64,000 nt of DNA from Rhodocyclales bacterium (GTDB lineage: Bacteria > Pseudomonadota > Gammaproteobacteria > Burkholderiales > Rhodocyclaceae): assembly GCA_016235165.1 (NCBI GenBank), contig JACRLX010000046.1, forward strand, positions 124,001-188,000, written 5' to 3'. The notes under the pieces were generated by a model. That model saw nothing but the letters and a program-made list of their open reading frames with translations. It was not told where the DNA came from and did no database searches. Each line of letters starts with the position of its first letter. Position 1 is the first letter of the stretch. The position numbers and the translations under genes were made by a program. Shown piece by piece: positions 41,684 through 51,701 of the stretch.

Positions 41684-43096
41684 TCAGCTCTTCAGCGCCA
41701 CCAGCACCTCGTCCAGCATCTTCTTCGCGTCGCCGAACAGCATGCGGTTGTTTTCCTTGTAGAAGAGCGGATTGTCGACCCCGGCGTAACCCGATGCCAT
41801 CGAGCGCTTCATCACGATCGAAGTCTTGGCCTTCCACACTTCCAGCACCGGCATGCCAGCGATGGGACTCGTCGGATCGTCCTGCGCCGCCGGGTTGACG
41901 ATGTCGTTGGCGCCGATCACCATGGCGACGTCGGTCTCGGGGAAGTCCTCGTTCAACTCGTCCATTTCCATCACGATGTCGTAGGGCACCTTGGCCTCGG
42001 CCAGCAGCACGTTCATGTGGCCGGGCATGCGCCCCGCCACCGGATGGATGCCGAAGCGGATGTTCACGCCCTTCTCGCGCAGGTGTTTGGTGATCTCATA
42101 CACGGTGTGCTGGGCCTGTGCCACCGCCATGCCGTAGCCGGGAACGATGATCACGCTCTTGGCGTCCTTGAGCAGTTCGGCGGTCTCGGTCGCGCTGACC
42201 GGCACCACCTCGCCGGCCGGTGCCGCGGCATCACCCTTGGGCGCCGGCGTACCGCCGCCGGTGCCGAAGCCGCCGGCGATGACGCTGATGAAGTTGCGGT
42301 TCATCGCGCGGCACATGATGTAGGACAGGATCGCGCCGGAGGAACCGACCAGGGCGCCGACCACGATCAGCAGATCATTGGAGAGCATGAAGCCGGTCGC
42401 CGCCGCCGCCCAGCCCGAGTAGCTGTTGAGCATCGAGACCACCACCGGCATGTCAGCGCCGCCGATCGCCATCACCATGTGGATGCCGAACAGGAGCGCG
42501 ATCACCGTCATCACGATCAGCGGCATCATGCCGTCGCCGATCGAGTGCGCGCTGATGAACTTGCCGCCGAACCAGATCACCACCAGGAGGCCGGCCAGGT
42601 TCAGCCAGTGCCGCGCCGGCAGCAGCAGCGGCGCGCCGCCGATCTTGGCCGAGAGCTTGCCGAAGGCGATCAGCGAGCCGGAGAAGGTTACCGCGCCGAT
42701 CAGGATGCCGACGTAGATCTCGATCTCGTGGATGGTCTTTTCCGCGCCGGCGAGCGGCGCCGAGGTGTCGATGTAGCTGGCGAAACCGACCAGGCAGGCG
42801 GCCAGGCCGACCAGGCTGTGCATCAGCGCCACCAGCTCGGGCATCTGCGTCATCTTGACGACTTTTGCCGCGTAGAGGCCGACGGCGCCGCCGACCACCA
42901 TGGAGCCGACGATCCAGGGAATCCCGGCCGCCGTCACGCGCGGGCCGAACACCGTGGCCAGCACGGCGATGGCCATGCCGATCATACCGAACAGGTTGCC
43001 GCGGCGCGAGGTTTCGGGATTCGACAAACCGCCGAGGCTGAGGATGAAAAGAATTGTGGCTCCGATGTAGGAGACAGTCGCGAGATTTCCAGACAT
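41684..43096 (-). CDS. pntB: NAD(P) transhydrogenase subunit beta
   Basis: 470 residues: an N-terminal membrane part of about eight or nine helices ([15 protein letters not shown] through FISVIAGGF) and a C-terminal NADP-binding domain III ([16 protein letters not shown], [32 protein letters not shown]). With PntA it couples proton flow to hydride transfer from NADH to NADP+. It is 13 bp downstream of pntA. Confidence 0.96.
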   Translation of the reverse strand: MSGNLATVSYIGATILFILSLGGLSNPETSRRGNLFGMIGMAIAVLATVFGPRVTAAGIPWIVGSMVVGGAVGLYAAKVVKMTQMPELVALMHSLVGLAACLVGFASYIDTSAPLAGAEKTIHEIEIYVGILIGAVTFSGSLIAFGKLSAKIGGAPLLLPARHWLNLAGLLVVIWFGGKFISAHSIGDGMMPLIVMTVIALLFGIHMVMAIGGADMPVVVSMLNSYSGWAAAATGFMLSNDLLIVVGALVGSSGAILSYIMCRAMNRNFISVIAGGFGTGGGTPAPKGDAAAPAGEVVPVSATETAELLKDAKSVIIVPGYGMAVAQAQHTVYEITKHLREKGVNIRFGIHPVAGRMPGHMNVLLAEAKVPYDIVMEMDELNEDFPETDVAMVIGANDIVNPAAQDDPTSPIAGMPVLEVWKAKTSIVMKRSMASGYAGVDNPLFYKENNRMLFGDAKKMLDEVLVALKS

Positions 43097-43109
43097 TTCT
43101 TCTTGTCTC

Positions 43110-44696
43110 CTACTTACGGAACATGGCCAGCATGCGCTGGGTGACGGCGAAGCCGCCGAACATGTTGACGGCGGTCAGGGCGATGCCGCCCACGGCCAGC
43201 CAGCGTATCCACGGCTCGGGCGGCATGCCGCCGGCCAGCGGCGGCGCGATCTGCACCAGGGCGCCGATGCAGATGATGCTGGAAATGGCATTGGTCACGC
43301 TCATCAGCGGCGTGTGCAGGGCCGGCGTCACGTTCCATACCACCATGTAGCCGACGAAGCAGGCCAGCACGAAGACCGTGAAGTGGGCAAGGAAGGCCTG
43401 CGGCGCATTGGCGCCGACGAACCAGAACAGAACGGCGGCGACGGCGAACATCGTTGCCAACGGGCCGGCAGCCATGGGTTCGGAAGCGGCGCCGTGGCCG
43501 TGGCCACCCTTCTTGGCCGCGGGAGCGGCAGCGGCCGGTTTGGCCGGTGCCGCCGCGGGCAGCTTGGGCGGCGGCGCCGGCCAGGTGACCTCACCCTCCT
43601 TGATCACGGTGAGTCCGCGGATCGCGTCGTCTTCCATATTGACATTGACCACGCCGTCCTTGGTCTTGCACAGCTCCTCCATCAGGCGGAACAGGTTGGT
43701 GGCGTAGAGCGCCGAGGACTGCTTGGCCAGGCGCGAATTCAGGTCGCTGTAGCCGACGATGGTGACGCCGTGCTTGACCACCGCCTTGCCCGACTCGGTC
43801 AGCTCGCAGTTGCCGCCACGCTCGGCCGCCATGTCGACGATCACGCTGCCCGGTTTCATGCTCTGCACCATCTCGGCGGTGATCAGCCGCGGCGCGGGCT
43901 TGCCGGGAATCAGCGCGGTAGTGATGATGATGTCGACTTCGCGCGCCTGCTTGGCGTACATCTCGCGCTGCGCCGCCTGGAAGCCCTCGGACATGACTTT
44001 GGCGTAGCCGCCGCCGCCGGAACCTTCCTCCTCGTAATCGACCTTGACGAATTCGCCACCCAGCGAGACGACCTGGTCGGCCACTTCGGCGCGCGTGTCG
44101 TTGGCGCGCACGATGGCACCCAGGCCCGCCGCCGTGCCGATCGCGGCAAGGCCGGCGACGCCGGCGCCGGCGATGAAAACCTTGGCCGGCGGAACCTTGC
44201 CGGCGGCGGTAATCTGGCCGTTGAAGAAGCGGCCGAAGGCATTGGCCGCCTCGATCACTGCGCGGTAGCCGGCGACGCCGGCCTGCGAAGTCAGGGCATC
44301 CATCTTCTGCGCGCGCGAAAGCTGGCGCGGCAAGGCATCGATCGCCAGCACGGTGGCCTTTTTTGCCGCCAGTTGCTGCATCAGTTCGGGGTTCTGCGCC
44401 GGCCAGATGAAGCCGATCAGCGTGCCGCCTTCGCGCAACAGGCCGACTTCTTCGGGCGTCGGCACCGCCACCTTGAACACGATGTCGGACGCGGCCCACA
44501 ACGCGGCGGCGCCGTCGATGACCGTGGCGCCGGCAGCGCGATAGCTGGCGTCGTCGCAGTTCGCGGCATCGCCCGCGCCGGATTCGACGGCCACGGCAAA
44601 GCCAAGCTTGACCAGTTTTTCAACGACCTCCGGTACCGTGGCGACACGCTTCTCGCCGGCCAAGCTTTCCCGGGGAACTCCAATTGTCAGCGCCAT
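43110..44696 (-). CDS. pntA: NAD(P) transhydrogenase subunit alpha
   Basis: 528 residues from the ATG at 44696. Domain I binds NAD(H): [20 protein letters not shown] at the start and [19 protein letters not shown] as nucleotide motif. A Pro/Ala/Gly/His-rich linker ([16 protein letters not shown]) leads to four C-terminal helices, so the two subunits split in some bacteria (PntA1 and PntA2) are fused here. This His-containing linker is long. It heads the pntAB operon. Confidence 0.95.
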   Translation of the reverse strand: MALTIGVPRESLAGEKRVATVPEVVEKLVKLGFAVAVESGAGDAANCDDASYRAAGATVIDGAAALWAASDIVFKVAVPTPEEVGLLREGGTLIGFIWPAQNPELMQQLAAKKATVLAIDALPRQLSRAQKMDALTSQAGVAGYRAVIEAANAFGRFFNGQITAAGKVPPAKVFIAGAGVAGLAAIGTAAGLGAIVRANDTRAEVADQVVSLGGEFVKVDYEEEGSGGGGYAKVMSEGFQAAQREMYAKQAREVDIIITTALIPGKPAPRLITAEMVQSMKPGSVIVDMAAERGGNCELTESGKAVVKHGVTIVGYSDLNSRLAKQSSALYATNLFRLMEELCKTKDGVVNVNMEDDAIRGLTVIKEGEVTWPAPPPKLPAAAPAKPAAAAPAAKKGGHGHGAASEPMAAGPLATMFAVAAVLFWFVGANAPQAFLAHFTVFVLACFVGYMVVWNVTPALHTPLMSVTNAISSIICIGALVQIAPPLAGGMPPEPWIRWLAVGGIALTAVNMFGGFAVTQRMLAMFRK

Positions 44697-44840
44697 GATT
44701 CTCCCAATCACATCCGGTTTGATTTTGTTCGCGGACATGCCGCCGGACTGGCGGCCATCCCTGCCCATTCCCGCCATCGCGGCGGATGGGACTTGCCGCC
44801 GGTATCATACCGTCTTTCCCACACCACCGAGCCGCCCGCC

Positions 44841-45941
44841 ATGCCGAATTCCAAGCCGAATCGCGCCCGCGCGCGCGCCGCCCGGCGCCTGTCCAATGCC
44901 GCCAAAGTTGGCATGGCGCCGGGCGCCCTGGTCCACCTTGGCGAGCGCAAGATGGAGCAGGCGTCGATCTCGCTGATCGAATTCGGCCCCGACGAAGTCA
45001 TCGAGCACCAGTTCACCTCGCTGGCAGAGTCACAAACCTATCAGCCGCGCCTACCGGTACTCTGGCTCAATGTGCACGGGCTGCACGAACCCGAGGTAAT
45101 GGCCGAGATAGGCCGGCGTTTCAAGCTGCACCCCCTGGTGCTGGAAGACATCCTCAACACCGATCAGCGGCCCAAGGTCGACGATTACGGCGATTACCTG
45201 TTCATCGTGGCCCGCTTGTTCGAGATCGACACCGAAGCCGGCCACATCGGCTCCGACCAGGTCAGCCTGATCCTCGGCCCCGATTACGTATTGAGTTTCC
45301 AGGAACGCCCCAGCGGCCGCTTCGACCCCTTGCGCGAGCGCCTGCGCCAGGATCGTGGCCAGATCCGCAAGCTGGGCGCCGACTACCTCGCCTATTCATT
45401 GCTCGACAGCGTGGTCGACCGTTATTTCACGATTCTCGAATACATCGGCGAACGCACCGAGGAACTCGAAGACATGATGCTGGAGCGGCCCCGTCCCGGC
45501 GCGCTGCAAACCGTGCATCGACTGAAGCGCGAAACCCTGACCCTGCGCCGATCGATCTGGCCGCTGCGCGAAGTCATCAATAGCCTGACCCGCGCCGACG
45601 AACGCTTCTTCCGCCCGGAAACCCGCCCCTACCTGCGCGACGTTTACGACCACACGGTGCATGCGATCGAATCGCTGGAGACCAACCGCGACGTAATCGC
45701 CGGCCTGCTGGACGTATATTTGTCCTCCGTCAGCAATCGGGTCAATCAGGAAGTCAGGGCACTCACCGTGGTCGCCATCATCTTCATGCCGGCGACCCTG
45801 ATCTCGGGCATCTTCGGCATGAACTTCAAGTCCATGCCCCTGCTCGACCTGCCCGATGGCTTCCTGATCGCGATCGGCCTGATGGCAACCGTGGCCACCA
45901 CGCTGTCGATCGTCTTCTGGCGCAGGCGCTGGCTGAAATAG
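44841..45941 (+). CDS. corA: CorA-family magnesium/cobalt transporter
   Basis: 366 residues. A large cytosolic N-domain (HPLVLEDILNTDQRPKVDDYGDYLF, LILGPDYVLSFQE) is followed by a long stalk helix and two C-terminal helices, the first ending in the signature GMNF (SGIFGMNFKSMPLL). A Lys/Arg-rich end (WRRRWLK) closes it. It forms pentameric Mg2+ channels. The start at 44841 gives a basic N-terminal extension of about 35 residues. Confidence 0.95.
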   Translation: MPNSKPNRARARAARRLSNAAKVGMAPGALVHLGERKMEQASISLIEFGPDEVIEHQFTSLAESQTYQPRLPVLWLNVHGLHEPEVMAEIGRRFKLHPLVLEDILNTDQRPKVDDYGDYLFIVARLFEIDTEAGHIGSDQVSLILGPDYVLSFQERPSGRFDPLRERLRQDRGQIRKLGADYLAYSLLDSVVDRYFTILEYIGERTEELEDMMLERPRPGALQTVHRLKRETLTLRRSIWPLREVINSLTRADERFFRPETRPYLRDVYDHTVHAIESLETNRDVIAGLLDVYLSSVSNRVNQEVRALTVVAIIFMPATLISGIFGMNFKSMPLLDLPDGFLIAIGLMATVATTLSIVFWRRRWLK

Positions 45942-45948
45942 TCGGCAC

Positions 45949-46194
45949 TCAGGGCGCCGGGGGCCCGCCGCCGTGGAAAACCCGTTTCGCCGCCGCCACG
46001 AGGACGAACACCTCTTGCGCCGCCAGGCCGGGAAACTGCTCGTGCAGGGCGCGATAGGCCAGGTGCTCGTGGCTTTGTCCGCCCCAGTCGTTGGCCGGGT
46101 CGAAGAAGGGCTTGAGCACGTCGTAGGCCTCGACGAAGACCTTGCGCAGATGGAGATTGGCGCGGCGCTCGGCGCCGCTGACGGGATCGGTCAT
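45949..46194 (-). CDS. Small hypothetical protein at the end of the glycolate operon
   Basis: 81 residues with no signal peptide and no recognised domain. It is rich in His, Phe and Ala (YDVLKPFFDPANDWGGQSHEHLAYRALHEQFPG). Its ATG overlaps the stop of the acyl-CoA synthetase gene, so it is probably translated with it. It converges with corA, leaving a 7-bp gap. Confidence 0.65.
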   Translation of the reverse strand: MTDPVSGAERRANLHLRKVFVEAYDVLKPFFDPANDWGGQSHEHLAYRALHEQFPGLAAQEVFVLVAAAKRVFHGGGPPAP

Positions 46195-47879
46195 GATTTG
46201 CCTGCCTTGGTTTCGTCACGTTGGCGCAACACGCGCCGCTGTACCTTGCCGGTGGTGGTCATCGGCAGGGCGTCGATGAATTCAATGATCTTGGGATACT
46301 CGTAGGGCGCCAGGTACTTGCGCACATGGTCTTGCAGCGAGGCTTCCAGTTCGCTTGACCGCGCCTGCCCCGCTTGCAGCACGATGAAGGCCTTGACCAC
46401 CGTGCCGCGCGTTTCGTCGGGCACGCCGATCACGGCGGCATTGGCCACCGCCGGATGCTTGACCAGGCAGTTTTCGATCTCGCCCGGACCGATGCGATAG
46501 CCGGCGCTCTTGAACATGTCGTCGGCGCGGCCCTGGTACCAGAGCACGCCGTCCCCGTCCATCTTCGCCAGGTCGCCGGTGCGGCCCCAGGCCTGCGGAT
46601 CGGCTATGCCGCCGCCGAAGAATTTCTCCGCCGTGGCTTCCGGGTTTTTCCAGTAGCCAAGCATGAACACCGGGTCCAGCTCGCCATTGCAGGCGCGCTG
46701 CACGCAGACCTCGCCCATCTCGCCGGGCGCCACCGGCTTGCCTTCGTCGTCGAGCACGGCGAGGCGATGGCCCGGATAGCCGCGCCCCATGGCACCGAAC
46801 TTGGGCGGAGTCACGGTCGCGCAGTTGCCGACGATGTAGTTGATCTCGGTCTGGCCATACATCTCGTTAATGGTAACGCCGAGCGCCTCCCTGGTCCATT
46901 CGCATACCGCCTCGCCCACTGTCTCGCCAGCGCTCATGATCGAGCGCAGGGCAAGGTCGTACTTTTCCGCCGGCTGCGGCACCGCCTTCATCATCATCTT
47001 CAGCGCCGTGGGGAAGAGGAAGGAATTGCGGATGCCGTACTTTTCCATCAGCCAGAAGGCCTTCTCCGGATCGAAGCGGCCACGGTAGCCAAGTATCGGC
47101 TGGCCGCAGGCCCAACTCGGCAGCAGGGCGTCGAACAGGCCGCCGGTCCAGGCCCAGTCGGCCGGCGACCAGAACATGTCGCCCTGCTGCGGGTAGAAAT
47201 CGTGCGAACAGACGAAGCCCGAGAGATTGCCGATCAGGCTTCGCTGGGCAATCAGCGCGCCCTTGGGATTGCCGGTGGTGCCGCTGGTATAGATGATCAG
47301 CGCCGGATCATCGGCCGCTGTGTCGCGCGGCGTGTAGCGCGACGAGGCCAGCGGCAGCAGGGCATCCCATTCGCGTACCCAGGATTCGCGCGCGCCATCG
47401 ACGCCGATCACGTGCCTGAGACCGGGCAGCTTGTCGCGCACGGCGCCTAGCTTTTCCAGGCCGCCCTGGTCGATGATGGCGACGCGCACCTCGGCATGCG
47501 ACAAACGGTATTCGAGGGCATCGGCGCCGAAAAGATGGGAAATGGGCAACGCGATCACCCCCATCTGGTAGCAGGCCATGTGCGCAATGCCGGTTTCGGG
47601 ACGCTGCGGCAGGATGATGGCGACGCGGTCGCCGGCCATCACGCCCATGGCGCCGAGCACGTTGGATAGGCGGTTGGCCGCCTGCTGGATGTCCCAAAAG
47701 GACCACGCCTCGGTGTGCCCCGCTTCGTCCTCATAGTAGAGCGCCAGGCGCGAGCGATCCGCCGCCCAGCGCCCGCAGCAGGCCTGAGCGATGTTGTAGC
47801 GCGCCGGCACGTTCCAGCGGAAGCCCGAATGCAGCGTGTTCCAGTCGCGCGCCGTGGCGTCGAGAACGATGTCGCTCAT
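46191..47879 (-). CDS. AMP-forming acyl-CoA synthetase
   Basis: 562 residues of the ANL superfamily. Motifs: IIYTSGTTGNPKGALIAQR (A3), MYGQTEINYIVGNC (A5), GRTGDLAKMDGDGVLWYQGRADD (A7-A8) and the C-terminal TTTGKVQRRVLR with the catalytic Lys. The medium-chain-like type is suggested. Its ATG lies 1 bp beyond the glcF stop, so it belongs to the glycolate operon, but the acid it activates is unknown. Confidence 0.9.
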   Translation of the reverse strand: MSDIVLDATARDWNTLHSGFRWNVPARYNIAQACCGRWAADRSRLALYYEDEAGHTEAWSFWDIQQAANRLSNVLGAMGVMAGDRVAIILPQRPETGIAHMACYQMGVIALPISHLFGADALEYRLSHAEVRVAIIDQGGLEKLGAVRDKLPGLRHVIGVDGARESWVREWDALLPLASSRYTPRDTAADDPALIIYTSGTTGNPKGALIAQRSLIGNLSGFVCSHDFYPQQGDMFWSPADWAWTGGLFDALLPSWACGQPILGYRGRFDPEKAFWLMEKYGIRNSFLFPTALKMMMKAVPQPAEKYDLALRSIMSAGETVGEAVCEWTREALGVTINEMYGQTEINYIVGNCATVTPPKFGAMGRGYPGHRLAVLDDEGKPVAPGEMGEVCVQRACNGELDPVFMLGYWKNPEATAEKFFGGGIADPQAWGRTGDLAKMDGDGVLWYQGRADDMFKSAGYRIGPGEIENCLVKHPAVANAAVIGVPDETRGTVVKAFIVLQAGQARSSELEASLQDHVRKYLAPYEYPKIIEFIDALPMTTTGKVQRRVLRQRDETKAGKS

Positions 47880-47880
47880 G

Positions 47881-49122
47881 TCAGGCGGACAGGCGTGCGT
47901 CGATCAACTCGATCCAGTGCCGCACCGGAACATCCGCGCCGCTGCCGATGTGGCCGATGCAGCCGACATTGGCGCTGGCGATCGCCGCCGGCCGGCCCGC
48001 CGTCAGGGCATGGACCTTGTTGGCCAGCAGGCGCTGCGAGATTTCCGGTTGCAGCACGGAATAAGTACCGGCCGAACCGCAGCACAGGTGCGAGTCGGCC
48101 ACCGGCGTCAGGACATAACCGGCGGCGGCAAGCAGGCTTTCAACCGTGCCGCGGATCTTCAGCCCGTGTTGCAGGCTGCACGGGCTGTGGAAGGCCAGCA
48201 GGCGCTCGCTTTCGGGCAGCGGCGGGCAGGCCGCGAGCAGGGCTTGCAGTGCCTTGGCCTCGGCGGCGATGACTTCGCTGACGTCGCGTGTCGCCAGCAC
48301 CACACGCGCCGACTTCGTCGCATAGTCGGGATCGTCCTGCAACAGGTGGGCGTAGTCGACCACCTGGGTGCCGCAACCCGAGGCCGTGATCACCACCTGC
48401 TCGGCGCCGGCTTCGAGCAGCGGCCACCAGGCATCGATGTTGCGCCGTGCATCCTCGCGCGCACCTTCGTGCTCGTTGAGGTGCAGGCGCACGGCGCCGC
48501 AGCAGCCGGCGCCCCTGGCCTCGATCATTTCGATGCCGAGCCTGTCCAGCACGCGCCGGGTGGCACCGTTGATGTTGGGAAACATCGAGGGCTGCACGCA
48601 GCCGGCCAGCGCGATCATCTGCCGCGCATGGCGGCGCGAGGGATGGGGCCCGGCCGAGGTGAGCGGCGGCAGCTTGGCGCGCAAGGCGCCGGGCAGGGCC
48701 AGACGCACCGACTGGCCCAGCTTCATCGCCGTGCCGAACAGCACGGGACGCGGCAGCAGGCTGCGCAGTGCGCCGCGCATCACGCCGTCCATGCCGCTGC
48801 GCGGCACCTTCTTCTCCACCACCTCGCGGCCGATGTCCAGCAGGCGCGAGTAATGCACGCCGGAAGGGCATGTGCTTTCGCAGGAACGGCAGGTCAGGCA
48901 ACGATCGAGGTGCAGTCGTGTCTTCTCCGTCGGCTCGGCGCCTTCGAGCACCTGCTTGATCAGGTAGATGCGGCCACGCGGTCCATCGAGCTCGTCGCCG
49001 AATAGCTGGTAGGTCGGGCAGGTCGCGGTGCAGAAACCGCAGTGCACGCAGCGGCGCAGAATTTCATCAGCCTCGCGGCCGGCCGTGGTGTCGCGGATGA
49101 ATGCTGCGAGGTGGGTTTCCAT
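47881..49122 (-). CDS. glcF: Glycolate oxidase iron-sulfur subunit
   Basis: 413 residues with two ferredoxin-type clusters near the N-terminus, RCVHCGFCTATCPTY and RCLTCRSCESTCPSG, followed by two CCG-domain copies with GCCGAVRLH and LCCGSAG. With GlcD and GlcE it forms the membrane-associated glycolate dehydrogenase that makes glyoxylate. It lies 9 bp after glcE. Confidence 0.95.
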   Translation of the reverse strand: METHLAAFIRDTTAGREADEILRRCVHCGFCTATCPTYQLFGDELDGPRGRIYLIKQVLEGAEPTEKTRLHLDRCLTCRSCESTCPSGVHYSRLLDIGREVVEKKVPRSGMDGVMRGALRSLLPRPVLFGTAMKLGQSVRLALPGALRAKLPPLTSAGPHPSRRHARQMIALAGCVQPSMFPNINGATRRVLDRLGIEMIEARGAGCCGAVRLHLNEHEGAREDARRNIDAWWPLLEAGAEQVVITASGCGTQVVDYAHLLQDDPDYATKSARVVLATRDVSEVIAAEAKALQALLAACPPLPESERLLAFHSPCSLQHGLKIRGTVESLLAAAGYVLTPVADSHLCCGSAGTYSVLQPEISQRLLANKVHALTAGRPAAIASANVGCIGHIGSGADVPVRHWIELIDARLSA

Positions 49123-49131
49123 GGCGGCGAT

Positions 49132-50199
49132 TCAGAACTCGGGGTACAGGCGGCCGGGATTGAACACGCCATAGGGATCGAAGCGCTGCTTCAGGCGTCG
49201 ATGGATTTCCATCAGCGCCGGGGCCAAGGGCGTGAATACGCCGCCGGCCCGCTGTTCCGCTCGGCCGCCACGGAACAGTGTGGCATGGCCGCCGGCACGC
49301 GTGGCCGCGTCGCGCAGGGTGCCTGCCGCGGCGTCGATCCGAAGCCAGCGCTGCGCACCACCCCACTCGATCAGCGTTGCGCCAGGCAGATCCAGCGGCG
49401 GCGCCACCGAAGGCAGCGACAGGCGCCACAGCGGCCCCTGGTCATCCGCCGCAAAAAAAGCAGCCGTCTGCTCGCGTAGCCCCTGCCAGAAGTCGGTCGC
49501 CGCCGTTTCGCCCATCACTTCACCACCGAGCGCGGTGCAAGCCGCGTTTACCGCCGCCTGTGCGCCCGACAGACGGATGCTCAGCACGCCGTCCTCCCAG
49601 ACGCTGGCGACCAGCGGCAGCGGCCGGCCAGCCCAGCGGTTTAGCGCCTCCAGCGCCTTGTCCTGCGGCAGATCGAAACGCAGACTGGCGTCTCCCGGCG
49701 GCACCGGCAGCACCTTGAGCGAGACATCGAGGATCAGCCCCAGCGTGCCGAGGCTGCCAACCATCAGGCGCGAGACATCGAAACCCGCCACGTTCTTGAT
49801 CACTTCGCCGCCGAACTTGAGCACACGGCCTTCGCCATCCATGATCCTCACGCCCAGCACGAAGTCGCGCAGGCTGCCCGCCGTCGCCCGGCGCGGTCCG
49901 GAGAGGCCGGCGGCGACCGCGCCGCCGACGGTGGCGCCACCAAAGTCCGGCGGCTCGCAGGCAAGGCACTGGCGCCGTTCCGCCAGCGCCGACTCCAGTT
50001 CCGCCAGCGACGTTCCGCAGCGGGCGGTGATCACCAGCTCGCTTGGCTCGTAACTGATGATGCCGTTGTAGGCCCGGGTCTCCAGCACCTGACCGGCCAG
50101 CGGCCCGCCGTAGAAATCCTTGCTGCCGCCGCCACGCGGGCGCAATGGCTTGCGCTCCATGATGCGGGCACGGAATTCGTCGAGCATGCCCTGGACCAT
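49132..50199 (-). CDS. glcE: Glycolate oxidase FAD-binding subunit
   Basis: 355 residues from the ATG at 50199. The FAD-binding PCMH fold appears in LRPRGGGSKDFYGG and PPDFGGATVGGAVAAGLSGPRRATAGSLRDFVLGV, and a C-terminal end of FDPYGVFNPGRLY is typical. It is a shortened relative of GlcD. Its ATG overlaps the glcD stop by a base, so the two are coupled. Confidence 0.95.
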   Translation of the reverse strand: MVQGMLDEFRARIMERKPLRPRGGGSKDFYGGPLAGQVLETRAYNGIISYEPSELVITARCGTSLAELESALAERRQCLACEPPDFGGATVGGAVAAGLSGPRRATAGSLRDFVLGVRIMDGEGRVLKFGGEVIKNVAGFDVSRLMVGSLGTLGLILDVSLKVLPVPPGDASLRFDLPQDKALEALNRWAGRPLPLVASVWEDGVLSIRLSGAQAAVNAACTALGGEVMGETAATDFWQGLREQTAAFFAADDQGPLWRLSLPSVAPPLDLPGATLIEWGGAQRWLRIDAAAGTLRDAATRAGGHATLFRGGRAEQRAGGVFTPLAPALMEIHRRLKQRFDPYGVFNPGRLYPEF

Positions 50200-51701
50200 T
50201 ACAGCCGCTCCAGTTCCGGGAAGGGAATGTCGCCGCCATGCACATGCATGCGCCCCGATTCGGCGCAGCGATACAGGGTCGGGATGGCCTTCTCCGGATT
50301 GAGCAGGCCCTCGGGATCGAAGGAACGCTTGACGGCGTGGAAGGCGCGCAGTTCGTCGGCGCAGAACTGGTCGCACATCGAATTGATCTTTTCATAACCG
50401 ACGCCATGCTCGCCCGTGATGGTGCCGCCGAGGTCCACCGAGAGCTTGAGGATCTCGGCGCCGAAGGCCTCGGTGCGCTCCAGCTCGCCGGGCACGTTGG
50501 CGTCGTAGAGGATCAGCGGGTGCATGTTGCCGTCGCCGGCATGGAAAACGTTGATGCAGCGCAGGCCGTATTTTTTCTCCATGGCATAGATCGCCAGCAG
50601 CATTTCGCCGAGGCGCTTCCTCGGGATGGTGCCGTCCATGCAGTAGTAGTCGGGCGAAATGCGCCCCGCGGCGGGAAAGGCCGCCTTGCGCCCGGCCCAG
50701 AACAGCAGGCGCTCGGACTCCGACTGCGAAACGCGGATGCGGGTGGCGCCGCTGTTTTCCAGCACGGACTGCATGCGCCCGATTTCCTCCGCCACTTCCT
50801 CCGCGGTGCCGTCGGATTCGCACAGCAGGATCGCCGCCGCGTCCAGATCGTAACCGGCCTTGACGAAGGGCTCGACCGCGGCGGTGGCCGGCTTGTCCAT
50901 CATTTCCAGCCCGGCCGGGATGATGCCTGCCGCAATCACGTCGGCCACGGCATTGCCCGCCGTCACCACGTCGGCGAAACTGGCGATGATGACTTGGGCA
51001 TGGTCCGGCTTCGGCACCAGCCTGACCGTCACCTCGGTGACGATCGCCAGCAGGCCCTCGGAGCCGATGGACAGCGCCAACAGGTCGTAACCCGGTGCGT
51101 CGAGCGCATGGTTGCCGAATTCGACTATCTCGCCGCTGATCAGCACGGCGCGCACCCGCAGTACGTTGTGCAGCGTCAGGCCGTATTTGAGGCAATGCAC
51201 ACCGCCGGAGTTCTCGGCCACGTTGCCGCCGATGGAACAGGCGATCTGCGAGCTCGGGTCCGGCGCGTAGTAGAGCCCGAAGGCCGCTGCCGCTTCGGAT
51301 ATCGCCAGGTTGCGCACGCCCGGCTGCACCACGGCGAGGCGCGCCACCGGATCGACATGGAGGATGCGCTTCATCTTCGCCAGGCTCAGCACCACGCCCT
51401 GCGGATGCGGCAGGGCGCCAGCCGACAGCCCGGTGCCGGCGCCACGGGGCACCAGCGGCACCCCGGCAGCGCGACAGGCCTTGATCACCGCTACCACCTG
51501 CGCCTCGGTCTCGGGCAGGGCGACCGCCATCGGAACCTGGCGGTAGGCGGAAAGGCCGTCGCATTCGTAGGGCTTCACATCCTCATGCACCGCGAGCAGC
51601 GAATCCTTTGGCAGGAGTCGCTCCAGTTCAGCCAGCAGCGCGGCACGATCGATCCCGGAAAAATCCTGGGCCTGTTCGGCAGAGTGTGCTCGCTGGTTCA
51701 T
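50199..51701 (-). CDS. glcD: Glycolate oxidase catalytic subunit
   Basis: 500 residues. The FAD domain has VPRGAGTGLSAGALP and SIGGNVAENSGGVHCLKYG; the C-terminal cap has FHAGDGNMHPLILYD and GGTITGEHGVGYEK with catalytic His and Glu, then FDPEGLLNPEK. It oxidises glycolate or D-lactate. The start ATG at 51701 overlaps the glycerate kinase stop. Confidence 0.96.
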   Translation of the reverse strand: MNQRAHSAEQAQDFSGIDRAALLAELERLLPKDSLLAVHEDVKPYECDGLSAYRQVPMAVALPETEAQVVAVIKACRAAGVPLVPRGAGTGLSAGALPHPQGVVLSLAKMKRILHVDPVARLAVVQPGVRNLAISEAAAAFGLYYAPDPSSQIACSIGGNVAENSGGVHCLKYGLTLHNVLRVRAVLISGEIVEFGNHALDAPGYDLLALSIGSEGLLAIVTEVTVRLVPKPDHAQVIIASFADVVTAGNAVADVIAAGIIPAGLEMMDKPATAAVEPFVKAGYDLDAAAILLCESDGTAEEVAEEIGRMQSVLENSGATRIRVSQSESERLLFWAGRKAAFPAAGRISPDYYCMDGTIPRKRLGEMLLAIYAMEKKYGLRCINVFHAGDGNMHPLILYDANVPGELERTEAFGAEILKLSVDLGGTITGEHGVGYEKINSMCDQFCADELRAFHAVKRSFDPEGLLNPEKAIPTLYRCAESGRMHVHGGDIPFPELERL